Source of the DNA: Isoetes taiwanensis
Taxonomy: Eukaryota; Streptophyta; Lycopodiopsida; Isoetales; Isoetaceae
Length of the DNA stretch: 64,000 nt
Direction of reading: 5' to 3'
Assembly (NCBI GenBank): GCA_021234155.1
Contig: JAJEKV010000018.1
Span: forward strand, 14,516,925 to 14,580,924
Shown: piece by piece, positions 32,646 to 43,394 of the stretch
Position numbering within the stretch: position 1 is the stretch's first letter
Layout: every line of letters starts with the position of its first letter
The notes under the pieces: generated by a model
The model's input: the letters and a program-made list of their open reading frames with translations, nothing else
Databases searched by the model: none
What the model was told of the DNA's origin: nothing
Position numbers and translations under genes: made by a program

Positions 32646-35600
32646 CCATTGGAAGGGGGGTCGATTATAAAGCCTAAATGTTGTAAAGGTCTAAGGCACC
32701 AAAAAATAAAAAAGGGCCTAGATCTAGTTGTTTAAATTTAAGGGCTTCTAAAGATTTTTTAGTGGTTGAAGAGGGGTACATTATCTAAGGCTAAGATGAA
32801 GAGGTGGAGATTAAAAAAGGCAAAAATAAAAGGTTGAGATAAAGAGGCAAGATCAAGGGTGGAGATGAAGGGGTCGAAATTAAAGGTTAAGATGAAGAGG
32901 CAAGATCAAAGGTGGAGATTAAGAGGCAAAAATCAAAGGTCAAGATGAAAAGTAATGTTTATAAAAGATTCTTGAGGAGCACGAGCTCCTCCTCTTGCCT
33001 TGCTCCAAGTTCTTGGGATGGTGGCAGCTCCTCCTTGAATTGGATCAATGGCCCCTCCATGGTTCAGAGACATGGAGGGACCCTTTTGTATTTGAAGTTT
33101 TGTGCTTATATGAATTTTCTTTTGGGCCCAAAGTTATTCCATTCCAAGTTTTTCTTCAAATCCTTTATTCTATACTGATTTCATATTGCAAGCCTTTGAT
33201 TTCATATTGCAGCATCGAAGTGGTCCTGATTTCTGCCTTTTGAGGCCACCTGTTGGGGATTGTGGGAAAAATCCGCCAACAGCTGCTATCTTAAATCGAA
33301 GTAAACAAGGTATGGCAGTGATTTTTTCTTAATAAAAAAAAATGGTGTGAAGCTGGTTAATATGTTTTTGACGGCTTATTTCCCTGATACAGATCGTGCT
33401 TCTCTATATTATAAGCGCTTTGATCTTTATGACTGTCATTTTGGGTTTTGATACCCCTAAATACAGATTTCTTCTTATAAGGATTATTTGCATTCTGCTC
33501 ATTGTTATTACTGTAACTAGGTTGAGTTAGTTCTCTCCCACTAGTTCAAAATAGGCTTTCTTTCCTTCCTATGCTCATTTGATCTTTTGGGCAAAAGGTC
33601 TACATTAGGTGATCGGTGATGAACCGAGAAGCCCAATGTACCTTTTGGCCCTTGCACTGTTACCATTTTTATGCTAACCGTGTATTGATTGGCTGCAGGT
33701 ACGGGCTTCTATTCTTAATGTATTCCTTTTGATCGTAGAGACTTAGGTGAACTTGGAACTTGGCAACGGATGATGACGGGATTAAAGAATAACTATGGTT
33801 GAAGAAACAACCCCAAAAAATCAAAATTGCTAGTTCCTTTTGGAATTTGAAGCTGGTTTACATGATGTAGCTTTACTCTTTAATACGATGCATGTTATTG
33901 TTTTGGTGTTACAAGTGGCTTTTCGCAGTTGCATATAGGAAAATAGGTAGTTCGTGCTAGTAACAAACACTGGCCATTTTATAAGCACGTTTTCTGATAT
34001 GTTTATACTCAAGAACAGTCTAACTGATTTTACTGTCTTAAATGGTGTTTAGTGTGCACAAGTTGCACAACATTTTAGTTGTCACATTTTGGCCTTGTGC
34101 TCTTACATTCAACTGTGAAATACATTATAGTTACGATGCTGGCCCTGAAATTTGAAAGACTTGGATATTATGGCTATGATTATTGGCATTAAGGAAACAT
34201 CTTGGCGTTTTTCTAAGCAGTGTTAAAAAAGTCTTAGACTTATACAGATTATGAATTATGAGTAAGGCATAGCAGTGGTATGATTTATGTTGTGTGGCTT
34301 GATGGAAACTACATGAATAGATAATAATCCATGTGATGTAATATTTGGAAATAAAAAAAGTGATATGTTCATACATTGGCAGAATTTACCTTGTATGTTA
34401 TAGTCTGTATGTTATATTCTGAATTAAACATACAGCAGAAATATTTAGAGTTCCAAATGCTCATGTATGGGAAGTTCTTTCTGAACTCTAAATTGGAAGA
34501 ATCGTGCTTGTGCCAGGTTGCATAAGTGTGCTAACTGCTGTAGCATTTCAGAATAGTGGATTAATGTATTTTGTTCATGGAATAGGGTCTATTTATACTC
34601 TGTAGACAAGAGTTATATCGTTATAGCTCTAATTGTGTCCATTAGGAATTAGGCATAATGGCGTAGTTTACTCGGACCTTTCAATGGCTTTTTAGTAGGC
34701 GTGTTGTAAAAAGGTTAGAGATTTTTGTAATTGTATACCAAGGAAAGGTTTTTTATATGATAACATAGAGGCCGTATACCAGGAAAGGACGGTACCATCT
34801 AGGACTTAACAGTTCTTGTATGGCCAGATAAGGCAGCGGTGGGATTGACCAATGCTGATGTTTGTGCTAGTATATATACTAGTTCAAGCCTGTTTTGTTA
34901 TGACACTTCTGTGCATTGGTCTTACCAGTGCTGCCATACTTTCTTGGTATGGCTTATATCATGGGCTTTCTTATAGTTTGATGTACTGTCGTGCTCTATT
35001 TACTTAAACGCAAGTTTTTTCTCGTGATCATCTCATTGTGGCACATATGAATGTCACGGTTTACCATTTGGCACAGTGTGCCATTTGGCCTAAGTTTCAT
35101 ACATGGACTTTTGTCTAGCACTGCCACTTGGCTTGATATTTAAAAATTTGGATGGGCTATAGAACAATGAATTTCCAGCCACTCGGCTTAAGTTCATGTT
35201 ATCTGATAATAGGTACATTTGCTTGAATTTATTTTGATTCCAGGGAGCTTATGCAAGTTCTCAACGACTACTTCTGTAAGTGAGGTAAAATTACTTGCAT
35301 TCCTAGTCTCTTTTACAGGAAAGTGAATAAAGTTCCTTAAGGTATTTGATCATATCTTTTGCTTTTATATTATTTTCAAGTAATGGCAAGCAGTCCTCAT
35401 AAGGTGAGGCATGATTCCTGCATTTGTAGGGGTCTGCCATCCCTCTGAAAACTGTGTTGCAGGAAGTATATTTGCCTCTCCTTACGGTAGGAGGTAGGAT
35501 TTTTTTTGTATGCATGCTGCTTGTTAGCATATCTTACAAACATAGTAATTATATTGGTCCCTAGTGGTTATACTTGGGGCATGGGTAACCCCAAAATTTA

Positions 35601-35900
35601 TTCTATTGGGGTGAATGTTACCCATATAAGTAGGAAGGCCATTGGATGCTATTATGTTCACAGTATCCAGTTAGCTCATGTATCAAGTTAACTTATGTTT
35701 AAATGTTCCACCTTTGGATCAAATTGGTGCCATGTCTTATACAAGGGTGAGACTTGTTAATACCAATGTTTTTCTTAGAACTCTCATTCTATGGAGTTGC
35801 AGGGTTACAAAAGAGTATAACTCTTTCAAATATAGGTTGTTAATTTCGTAGCCCATATTCTTATTTAGAAATCATCTATCTTGATGTTTATAATGGGTGG
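32646..35900. other. Stretch without recognised TE; possible remnant of a host gene
   Basis: 32780-32950 is a degenerate A/G-rich repeat built on AAGATGAAGAGGCAAGATCAA. From about 33200 the sequence is T-rich and intron-like. Exon-like pieces on the plus strand are 33213-33309 (after ATATTGCAG, before GTATGG; one frame is open throughout and contains PPVGDCGKNPPTAAILNRSK), 35244-35275 (after GATTCCAG, before GTAAGT) and 35463-35486 (after TGTTGCAG, before GTAGGA). No protein family was recognised and no continuous frame joins them with certainty. Nothing else could be called. Confidence 0.35.
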
Positions 35901-37205
35901 TGTTGAAGGTGTTCCTGGCAAAACCTTCAACCTCAGTGGTTTAGAACCTCCAGGTTGCTTGAGGCAACCACTCTGAGTAAGAAAGATCCAAGACAAATGC
36001 TCAAACAATTGTCTAACTTAGCTTTCCCTGAAGGGTGAAAAGTCTGTCTCACAAGAAAGTTTGCCAAATGCAAGCCAAATAGTTTTTGATCATAATTTTT
36101 GCTTCCATGGCTGTCTAAGATCCAAGAGTATCTTGGAACAAAGGTCAGAGGGGCTCTGATAAGAATAGATGGATCAAAGAAACGTTTCTGACCAAGTCAA
36201 TTTTTGGTCAATATCCCTGGCAGAGAGCTAAAATTCAAAACTCGATACTGACTCTTTCTTTTTTAAGATTTGATGCTTTTGCTTATTCTATAAATGTCTG
36301 CACACAAAGGTCCTTGGTGGTCTTTGCAAATGGAGATCTAATTTTTGAGTTTTTTTATTTTTGAAAGGTTGACTGTGATAAACTATGAGCAGAGGTGAAG
36401 ATGTATTTTTTTTCTAGTGAGAATGAATGCACATCTTGCTTTTTAAGCAATGTTCATGCATGACATGACCATGTAATGACTCTGAGAATTTTTCTCTTTG
36501 AGCACTATTGAGCTGAGAGCAGGTTTATGCTTCAATAACTCTAGTACAGGCTCAACCCCATGGTGATAGCTCATACAAACACTATGGCCAGGAAACACCT
36601 GTATTCAAGATGCTTGAATGCAAAGCTAGAAGTACTTTGACCTTCGGAATGAAATGCAACAGGGAAATAATGCAAACAAAATAATAGTGTCACCAGGTCG
36701 ATGCAGAACACTAATGATTTGGTAACAAGGCTCGGATTTTCATTTGAATCAGGTACACATAGGCAAACAATAGTAATCCCAAGCTCTGAGTCTTGGGCAC
36801 AGGATCGAATAGGTATACAGTCTAGGGATTTGCAGGAATTTGTCAATAATTCAAGCTAAGAATCCAATATGGAAGGCAGAATCAAGCTCCAGTAATGTAA
36901 GCCGGTCCTTCTTCAAGGTAATCAATCACTTTTTCACCTCAAAGCCCTCGAATTTTCTCTGAGCACAAAAGCCCCTTCTAAAATTACCCTGTTCTGTTGC
37001 GTTCTTGGCTAATTCAGTTCGATTGTCTGTCTTTTTGCTATTGTGATGCTTTCTTGGCATTGTACAAGGTATTTCGACAGCTCAGGGTCATGATTGCATG
37101 TTTGTTTTAGGCGAATTAGACGGATCTTGGCAGTTTCTGGATTTAGGGTTCTTGGCAACACAGAATAAATATCCCACAGGCCTGTTTTGGTTTGGACAAC
37201 CAAGA

Positions 37206-37305
37206 TATATAAGGAATAATAAAACCCTTATTATTAATATTAACGTGTAATATCCACGTGGGCCTCGGTACCTCCACCGCCCCACACGCCCAGATGTTCC
37301 ACGTG
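37206..37305 (-). promoter_or_regulatory. LTR-II core promoter of E3
   Basis: On the minus strand, two CACGTG boxes (37300-37305 and 37255-37260) precede TATATA (37206-37211). The arrangement matches 10311-10410. Here both boxes are intact. Confidence 0.55.
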
Positions 37306-37489
37306 GCATGGGAATATTGGCTTGGGAAGAAAATAGGCTTTTTGGGGAGGGGGTAGATAGGAAAAATTTTGTAACATGGTCTAAAGCACGATTCCCAAGG
37401 AACTGAATTTGAAGGCCAAATAAAATGGCATGTAAGGAGGATGATGTGGCATGTGGGTATGATGACTAGGCAAAGCAAGGAAGGAAGGA

Positions 37490-38970
37490 AGGAAGAGACT
37501 TTTAACGTCCACGGAGCCCAATCGGGCTATGGGACCAGAACAAACAAAGGGGGCGGAAGCCCCAACAGAACCATGGGCCGAAGCCCAAGCAAAAATCAAT
37601 CAAAACATGGGGACGAAGCCCTGTTACAACAAAACATGGGGACAAAGCCCCGTTATCACTCAAAACCCAGGGCTAGACCAAGACTACCCAGGGATCAGTT
37701 GGCCATTGATCCCTAATGATAGCTCGACCACCTCTGACACCTTTCCATTTCTGTGCGCAGCGGGCCTCACGGACCCGCACAATTCCTCTTCCGTCTGCAG
37801 AGCTGCACCGAGTCAAATCTTCCCGCGGTGAGAAGGTGGTCCCCTTCAAATGATTGCCATGTCGCAAGACGCGTGCAGCCGGAAAGAGCATTTTGAAAGC
37901 AAACCAAGAGATGGCTGGGCGGCCGACGCGTCGCTCCCACCCGGCCAGATCGAAGGATGCCGCCGGCATGGATGTGCATCTCTTGAGCAAAAAGAGGCCA
38001 GCCCGCCTGGTGGGGGTCAAATCACCCGCCTCCGCAAGGCCCACAATGCGCAGGAAAGGGCCGGGCGGAGTGAGCCGTACCGCACCAAAGACGGGAGCTG
38101 GACCTCGCCGCAGCTCGATGTGGGCGAAATCCTCCGAGGAGGCCGTGCGCATGGGAGATCGCGGGTCGCCAGCCATAGGCGCACCACTCGCCTCGCGGTG
38201 CATGGGAGGGCCCCCGAGTCGCCGGCCGTGACCCACCACCGAACCGCCGGCCGGCCCCCACGCAATCGTGAAAGAAATTTAGCACCGACCCACCGCCAAA
38301 GGCAACCGGGCGTACGCCCCTTGAATGTGGCAAAGGGCACGACCGTGGGATCCCATCAAGTACCCCCGGAGGCAAGCACCGAGCCGAGCATCAAGGATGT
38401 CCAAAGTCGCAGCCTAAAGAGGCATCGGGACCGGTGGTGCCGTAAGAGGGCGCCGGGCCCAAATGATGGGGCTGTCCGGGTAGGGCGCAATCGTGGGATC
38501 ATAGGGTCGGACGGATCGGGCTCAGCAAACAATGAAATTCTTCTTTTACGGGTCTCCCGCCATACGCTTGATCTTACGGGCCATGCCGAGAACAAGGCAA
38601 CGTTAAAGGGTGCCAAGGTTGGACCGGTCTCCGGCTGCCTAGAAGGTGCTTAGAATCCAATTTGGGGACTCGTAGAAGGCAAAAGTGAGCACCTTTTGGG
38701 CGTTTGGGGTTTTGGGGCTAGAGAGATTTGTAAACCCTAGAGAGAGAAAAGCCGAGAAAGGGGGCAAATCAAGGGGGTCTATGCAAGGGCTCGGAGGGAT
38801 CTTGAGAGCAATAGTGGGACCAAAACAGTCCAAAACAATTCAAAGCAATCCAAAACTTGGTACCTCTACCAATGCCGTGGATGGAAATCTTGGTCCAAAT
38901 CGATTCGGATCTTGATGCTAACTCCTCCGGAGTTACATGAGCATGGCCTCAAGGGCTTGAGCTTAGGCGC
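37490..38970. other. GC-rich, CpG-rich insertion in LTR-II
   Basis: The sequence turns abruptly from AT-rich LTR to GC-rich after a GGAA microsatellite-like run (37468-37495) and returns near 39020. The first 200 bases hold short repeats of the form ACATGGGGACGAAGCCC. The centre (37900-38560) is CpG-dense. The right part contains GTAAACCCTAGAGAGAGAAA (38731-38750), a style seen in plant 5' leaders. Long frames exist on both strands (37673-38239 minus, 37850-38653 plus) but none has a domain; overlapping open frames are expected in GC-rich DNA. A diverged copy lies at 59326-60440. Captured gene sequence or an unknown element are both possible. Confidence 0.5.
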
Positions 38971-38984
38971 CTGGGCGGCTAGCT

Positions 38985-39020
38985 AGGGGGGAGGGGAGGG
39001 GGAGGGGAGGGGGAGGGGGT
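38985..39020 (+). repeat. G-run tract with G-quadruplex potential
   Basis: Six or more runs of four to six G separated by single A residues lie at the border between the GC-rich insertion and LTR sequence. The same tract is kept at about 60440-60470 in the duplicate. Confidence 0.75.
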
Positions 39021-39644
39021 CAGGTATACCCTCGGGGAGGGTGACATGGCAAACAAGGGTGGTGACGTGTCAAACAACTTGGCCTAGAATATTTTTTCTA
39101 GTCAAAACCTTGAGTGAGGTAGACATGGTATGTATGACATGTGGATGATGATGTGGAGGTGTAGATGATGATGTGGCATGATAATGTGTGACTTTCATAG
39201 GTTCAAACATGTAATTTGAAGGATTTTTGCAAAAATTAGAGTTTCAATGTAGTGACACGTGCATGATATGATATGGCAAGAAAGGGTGACATGTATGGTG
39301 ACTTGGCCTCTTAAAGGTGTTGCCATAGCTCAATTTAGGCATAAATGCATGATATTTGTATTTTTTAGGCAAATCTTGATTTTGGGTGTCGCCCTTAGGA
39401 ATTTCTGCATTCTCTCTCCTCTTTTGACTTATAGGGAGAGGATGTTGACCTTTGACCACATGTATAACCAAGTCAAGTGGAATTTAGTGCTTTGAATGAT
39501 ATGGACATGGTATGGTAAGTGTATGGAATGTGAGTGACTTGTGAAGGGGTAGTTTTGACTAGAAAAAATCTTCAAGGCCAAATTTGACTTGGAGATGAGG
39601 TGTAGGCATGGAACTAGAAATATCATGGGCATTTCATCATGGAA

Positions 39645-40257
39645 GGGGCCAAAAAAATTTTTTTGCAACACGAACCATTAACATCCAACATATAAAAATT
39701 AAATCCCCCAACACATAACAACCATTGACATTAACAACCAACACATAACTACCATTGACATTAATAAATACAACCATTGGGTCCAACACATTTAAATTAA
39801 AATCCCCCTTAAATCCCGTTTGGTTTGGGCGCATATTCACACGGGGGGTGACGTAGGGCAGCGAGAGCCCTCATAATTGTATTTTGCACGTAGGAAAATC
39901 AACACCATATAGTATTCCGCTTGAAATCTTATAGTATTTTGCGAATCTTGTTATACAGTATAGCAAATTTTGTACTTGCATACCCCACAAACGAGGAACT
40001 TTACGTACGGTGTAGATTAAGGAATAAGGGATGAATATACCTATCCAACAGCTCTCGTTGCCCGGAGTCATCCCCCGTGTGAATATGCACCCAAACCAAA
40101 GGGGATTTAAGGGGAATTTTAATTTAAATGTGTTAATTAATGTCAATGGTAGTTATGTGTTGGTTGTTAATGTCAATGGTTGTTATGTGTTGGGGGATTT
40201 AATTTTTATATGTTGGATGTTAATGGTTCGTGTCGCAAAAAAAAAAACTTTGGCCCC
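39645..40257. mobile_element. Foldback element with long inverted arms
   Basis: Arms 39645-39871 and 40047-40257 are reverse complements over some 210-225 bases, starting GGGGCCAAA and ending TTTGGCCCC. Each arm contains internal repeats of TGTCAATGGT(T)GTTATGTGTTGG type. The spacer 39872-40046 has no ORF. The long TIRs suggest a foldback or MULE-type non-autonomous element; no target duplication could be fixed. The copy at 61099-61722 has its spacer in the opposite orientation. Confidence 0.75.
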
Positions 40258-41395
40258 TTCGGGGCCTTAGGGACGTCACCACCTCCCCCCCCCGGGGGCC
40301 TTAGGGACGACAAAAAATTTAGAATTCAAACTAGAAAAAAACTAGAATTCATTTGAGGCTTTCATCACCTGTAGCTTTTGAATTTCATCACAATAAAACA
40401 AATAGAACATAAATAAAAGTTACCATAAAGATAGAGCAGATTGATCCCATTATTCTAAAAGTCATAAAGTTTGCAACACCCATACACAAACATTTTTCAA
40501 CTGGGATTTAAAAGCAGCCTTTGGCCTCTATGGATTCTTGTGGTGAGAAACCAAAGTGGGAAACTTTTCTGCTTGTTAGCACAAGGATCTAGAAGCCTCA
40601 AAATCTAAAAATGCATGGTAATTTTTTGCAAGCTTCATTCGGAATGAGCCATAAAACAATATCCAATAGCGCAATCCTGTATTAATCAGCTGGTAGGATG
40701 TGAAAGCCTACCAAACCCGGCCGAAAAATTGCTGTTTTAGCATAGATAACTTAACTAAACATATCCATATCATACACTATCAAAAAGATCTCGGAGAGAG
40801 CTTTCCAACGCAGTAAAAAATCATCTCAAAACGAGCTCGGATCAAAAGTTATGATAAGAAATGTGTTGCCGGGGGAAACCGCACTACATGCGCCCTTCAA
40901 AGCCTACCAAACCCAGCCGAAAAATTGCTTTTTTAGCATAGATAACTTAACCAAACATATCCATATCATACACGATAAAAAAGATCTCGGAGAGAGCTTT
41001 CCAACGCAATAAAAATCATCTCAAACAGAGCTCTGGATCAAAAGTTATGATAAGAAATGTGTTGCCGGCGGGGAAACTGCACTACATGCGCCCTTCAAGC
41101 CCTTTATGTGCCCATTATGCACCACACACACAAAAAGAGGGCTTTTGTTGTGAGCTATTGGTTGTTGACCATTATGCACCACACACACAAAAAAAAAGGG
41201 CTTTTGTTTTGAGCCATTAGTTGTTGACCATTGGAAAAAAAAAGCGGCTAAAATCAATGGCTCAGAAATGGTGCACTCTAGATATACGCATTAGTACATC
41301 CATTTGAATACATCACGAAATTATAGAAAAACCTTAGTGAAAAGCGTACAAAAACTCAAAGAAAACCCCCTGTTATTATGCTACATATGGAGGAT
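40258..41395. other. Insertion of unknown type in LTR-II, with internal tandem repeats
   Basis: This non-coding segment separates LTR-II parts and follows directly on the foldback. 40708-41094 is a tandem duplication of about 192 bases with the core GCCGAAAAATTGCT...GATCTCGGAGAGAGCTTTCC. 41105-41240 is a duplication of about 65 bases with ATTATGCACCACACACACAA...GGTTGTTGACCATT. A copy lies at 61723-62780. Confidence 0.6.
40708..41094. repeat. Two-copy tandem repeat, about 192 bp
   Basis: Copies start at about 40708 and 40900 and differ by small indels (for example GCAGTAAAAAAT against GCAATAAAAAT). A more decayed pair is at about 62140-62500. Confidence 0.8.
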
Positions 41396-41669
41396 GTAGG
41401 ATGGGAATCAAAGGGTGCAATCATGCCAAGAACTCAAATGATGTCATCACATACCAAGAAATCTTCAAGGGGTCTTCAATCCTTCAAAGTTTGCTTGATT
41501 CTCCTTTTTGCGTTGCTTGTGTGACCTTATCAAATGTCCTCACCTTGCTCTTCAATTCTTCAAAGTGTGCAAGTATGAATTCTTCTAGTGCCTCTAAATT
41601 CAGATCAAAATTTGAGAATAAGTGTCAGGAATATGCCTTGCTCTTCCATGCTGCCATAGCATGGCAGCA

Positions 41670-42319
41670 TTATGCCAAACTAAAAGAATAGGCTGGCCTC
41701 CCAGCCCCTCTTTTGCTGCTTCATAATCATGATAGGGCTCCAGCTAATTGCCAATATGAGGATGTGTTTGGCAATTCAATGGACCTGCAATGGATTTGAA
41801 GAAAGGTGGTGAAGATAGAGTTCAGTGTGACATGAATGTGAATATGGAGGCGATTTTCAGATGAACCTGCATGACATATGGAATAATTAGCAAAATGTGA
41901 ACTGCTGGATGGATATATGACAACAGTTTTGTGGATTTTGCAAAGATATGAAGTATCTTATGTGGGGCAAGGGCAACTCTTGACCAAATGAGTGTGGAAT
42001 ATAGATATTAGGATGCACCTGCATGTGGAAATCAAATCTGTTAGCTCAAATGAGTTGTTGTTATGAAGGGAGTGGCATCAACTATAGGTGATGTTGTGTA
42101 GTGCAATGAATGGGAAATGGGATGAATGACTGTAAAATCCAGATGTTCCTGCATGGAATCCATAGTTTTGACAAGGTTAACACTTGATTGGGATCTCAAC
42201 TCGATCAAAACCTGCACAAACTTTTTCTCTTGCAACACTAAAAAGGTTGATTAGTTCCAAAGCTAAAATCTAAAAACCTAGACTTAATATCTGACATTAC
42301 TACATTCGTTTCGTCTTTT
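41670..42319 (-). other. E3 3' UTR, part next to the LTR
   Basis: Reverse complement of the UTR at about 8520-9120. The pre-LTR hairpin GGCTGG-CCT-CCCAGCC is at 41691-41706. No coding frame is conserved. The UTR is interrupted at 42320 by X1 and resumes at 49283. Confidence 0.7.
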
Positions 42320-43394
42320 CTAGGGAAAGGTCCTCATGCACAAATATCAACATCCAAATTGAAGTGGTGTTCCATTGAGCTGAATGAAAAAATAGTACAA
42401 TGACCCATGGGGAAACAAACTGATGAATCCCAACCTCGGGTTAGACCACCCAACGTATAAGATAATTGTGTACAATGAGTACAGGCCCCCACAAAGAACA
42501 TCTAGAAGGCCGATGTACTGTAATGCTCCCAAACTGCAACAACTGCAAAAAATCAGGTCGCGCTACCCATCCAAGCAGTGACTCAAATCCGCCCCGCTAA
42601 GATACCGCTCCATGCGTCCCACCTGGCCACTGGCATGCACATCAGAGAGCTCCAAACTGCAAGACCAAACCACATGTGATTGTCAACTGTGTTAGAAGCC
42701 ATCTACGGGCCAAGAGTAAGCAAGCTACAAAGTGGGACTAGAAATACAAGAGCACAATATCAAAATGGAAAAGATGATCCATGAGGATCCCCGGAAACCA
42801 CGAGGCTACGCCGAGATAGGGAAATCTAGGCTCGACCCAGATGCATAAAGAAAGCAGCTTCATGCACATCAGTGAGCTCCAAACTGCAAGACCGAACCAT
42901 ATGCGATTATCAAATGTGTTAGAAGCCATCCACGGGCCAAAAGTCAGCAAACTATAAAGTCGGAATAGAAATACAAGAGCATAATATTGCAAATTGAAGA
43001 GATGATCCATAATGATCCTCGGAAGCCACGGGGCTACGCCGAGATAAGAAAAATATATATATGTAGGCCCGACCCAGGGGGGCTTCCCCTTGGTGCCCTC
43101 CAGAAGCGCCATGTGCTACGCTGGGAAAAAATGCAAAAAAGCCCATCGGCCAACACTGAACAAAAAGTAAAACCCATATAGGAGAGTAAGAGGTGGGAGG
43201 GGGGAACTCCGTACAACAACAAGATTCAGCTCAGAGGAAACGCCGATGAGGAATGCAGGAAGACACAAGGCTTTTATGGGAGAAAAGGCCAAAGAAAGCC
43301 TGCGCTATAGCAGGCTTGTGCCAAAGAAAGCTTGGATCCAAAAGCAGAGCTGGTGCCAAAACTGGCGTCCCTTTCCCTAGAATGATGGTTCTCT
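42320..43394. mobile_element. X1: non-autonomous TIR element, about 1.1 kb
   Basis: The left edge is CTAGGGAAAGGTCC at 42320 and the right edge CCTTTCCCTAGAATG...GGTTCTCTT at 43370-43394, so the inner parts of the terminal repeats match. The outermost TIR bases are not recognisable on the left. The right 200 bases (about 43195-43394) are almost the same as the right end of X2 (49061-49256), while the interior differs. A tandem duplication of about 222 bases (42640-42862, 42863-43070) fills the middle. No transposase frame is present. Confidence 0.6.
42640..43070. repeat. Two-copy tandem repeat, about 222 bp, in X1
   Basis: Both copies carry AGCTCCAAACTGCAAGACC and GCTACGCCGAGAT. A related fragment stands at about 13970-14040 in the insertion within the plus-strand LTR-II. 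Confidence 0.85.

Larger units (their letters stand above)
35901..41669 (-). repeat. LTR-II, 3' LTR of E3, with nested insertions
   Basis: The LTR begins (minus) with the TGCTGCCAT...ATGGCAGCA hairpin at 41649-41669 and ends CTTCAACA at 35901. LTR sequence is seen at 35901-37489, 39020-39644 and about 41396-41669. The rest is a GC-rich insertion, a foldback element and a further insertion. The segment 35901-35990 shows the uninterrupted site that is split in the copy at 9121-14237. Confidence 0.83.

Noticed and set aside
33244-33290. Resemblance to the GHLLG...QLL start of ribosomal protein L13a
   Set aside because: Only a few residues agree, spacing is off by one, and a stop lies just before and just after in that frame.
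37673-38653. Long overlapping ORFs on both strands (188 and 267 residues)
   Set aside because: They lie in GC-rich DNA where stop codons are rare, overlap each other on opposite strands, show no domain, and are broken in the duplicate at 59.3-60.4 kb.
35901-41669. A single very long 5.8-kb LTR
   Set aside because: Comparison with 1-1440 and 9121-14237 shows that over half of it is later insertions; the true LTR-II is about 2.6 kb.
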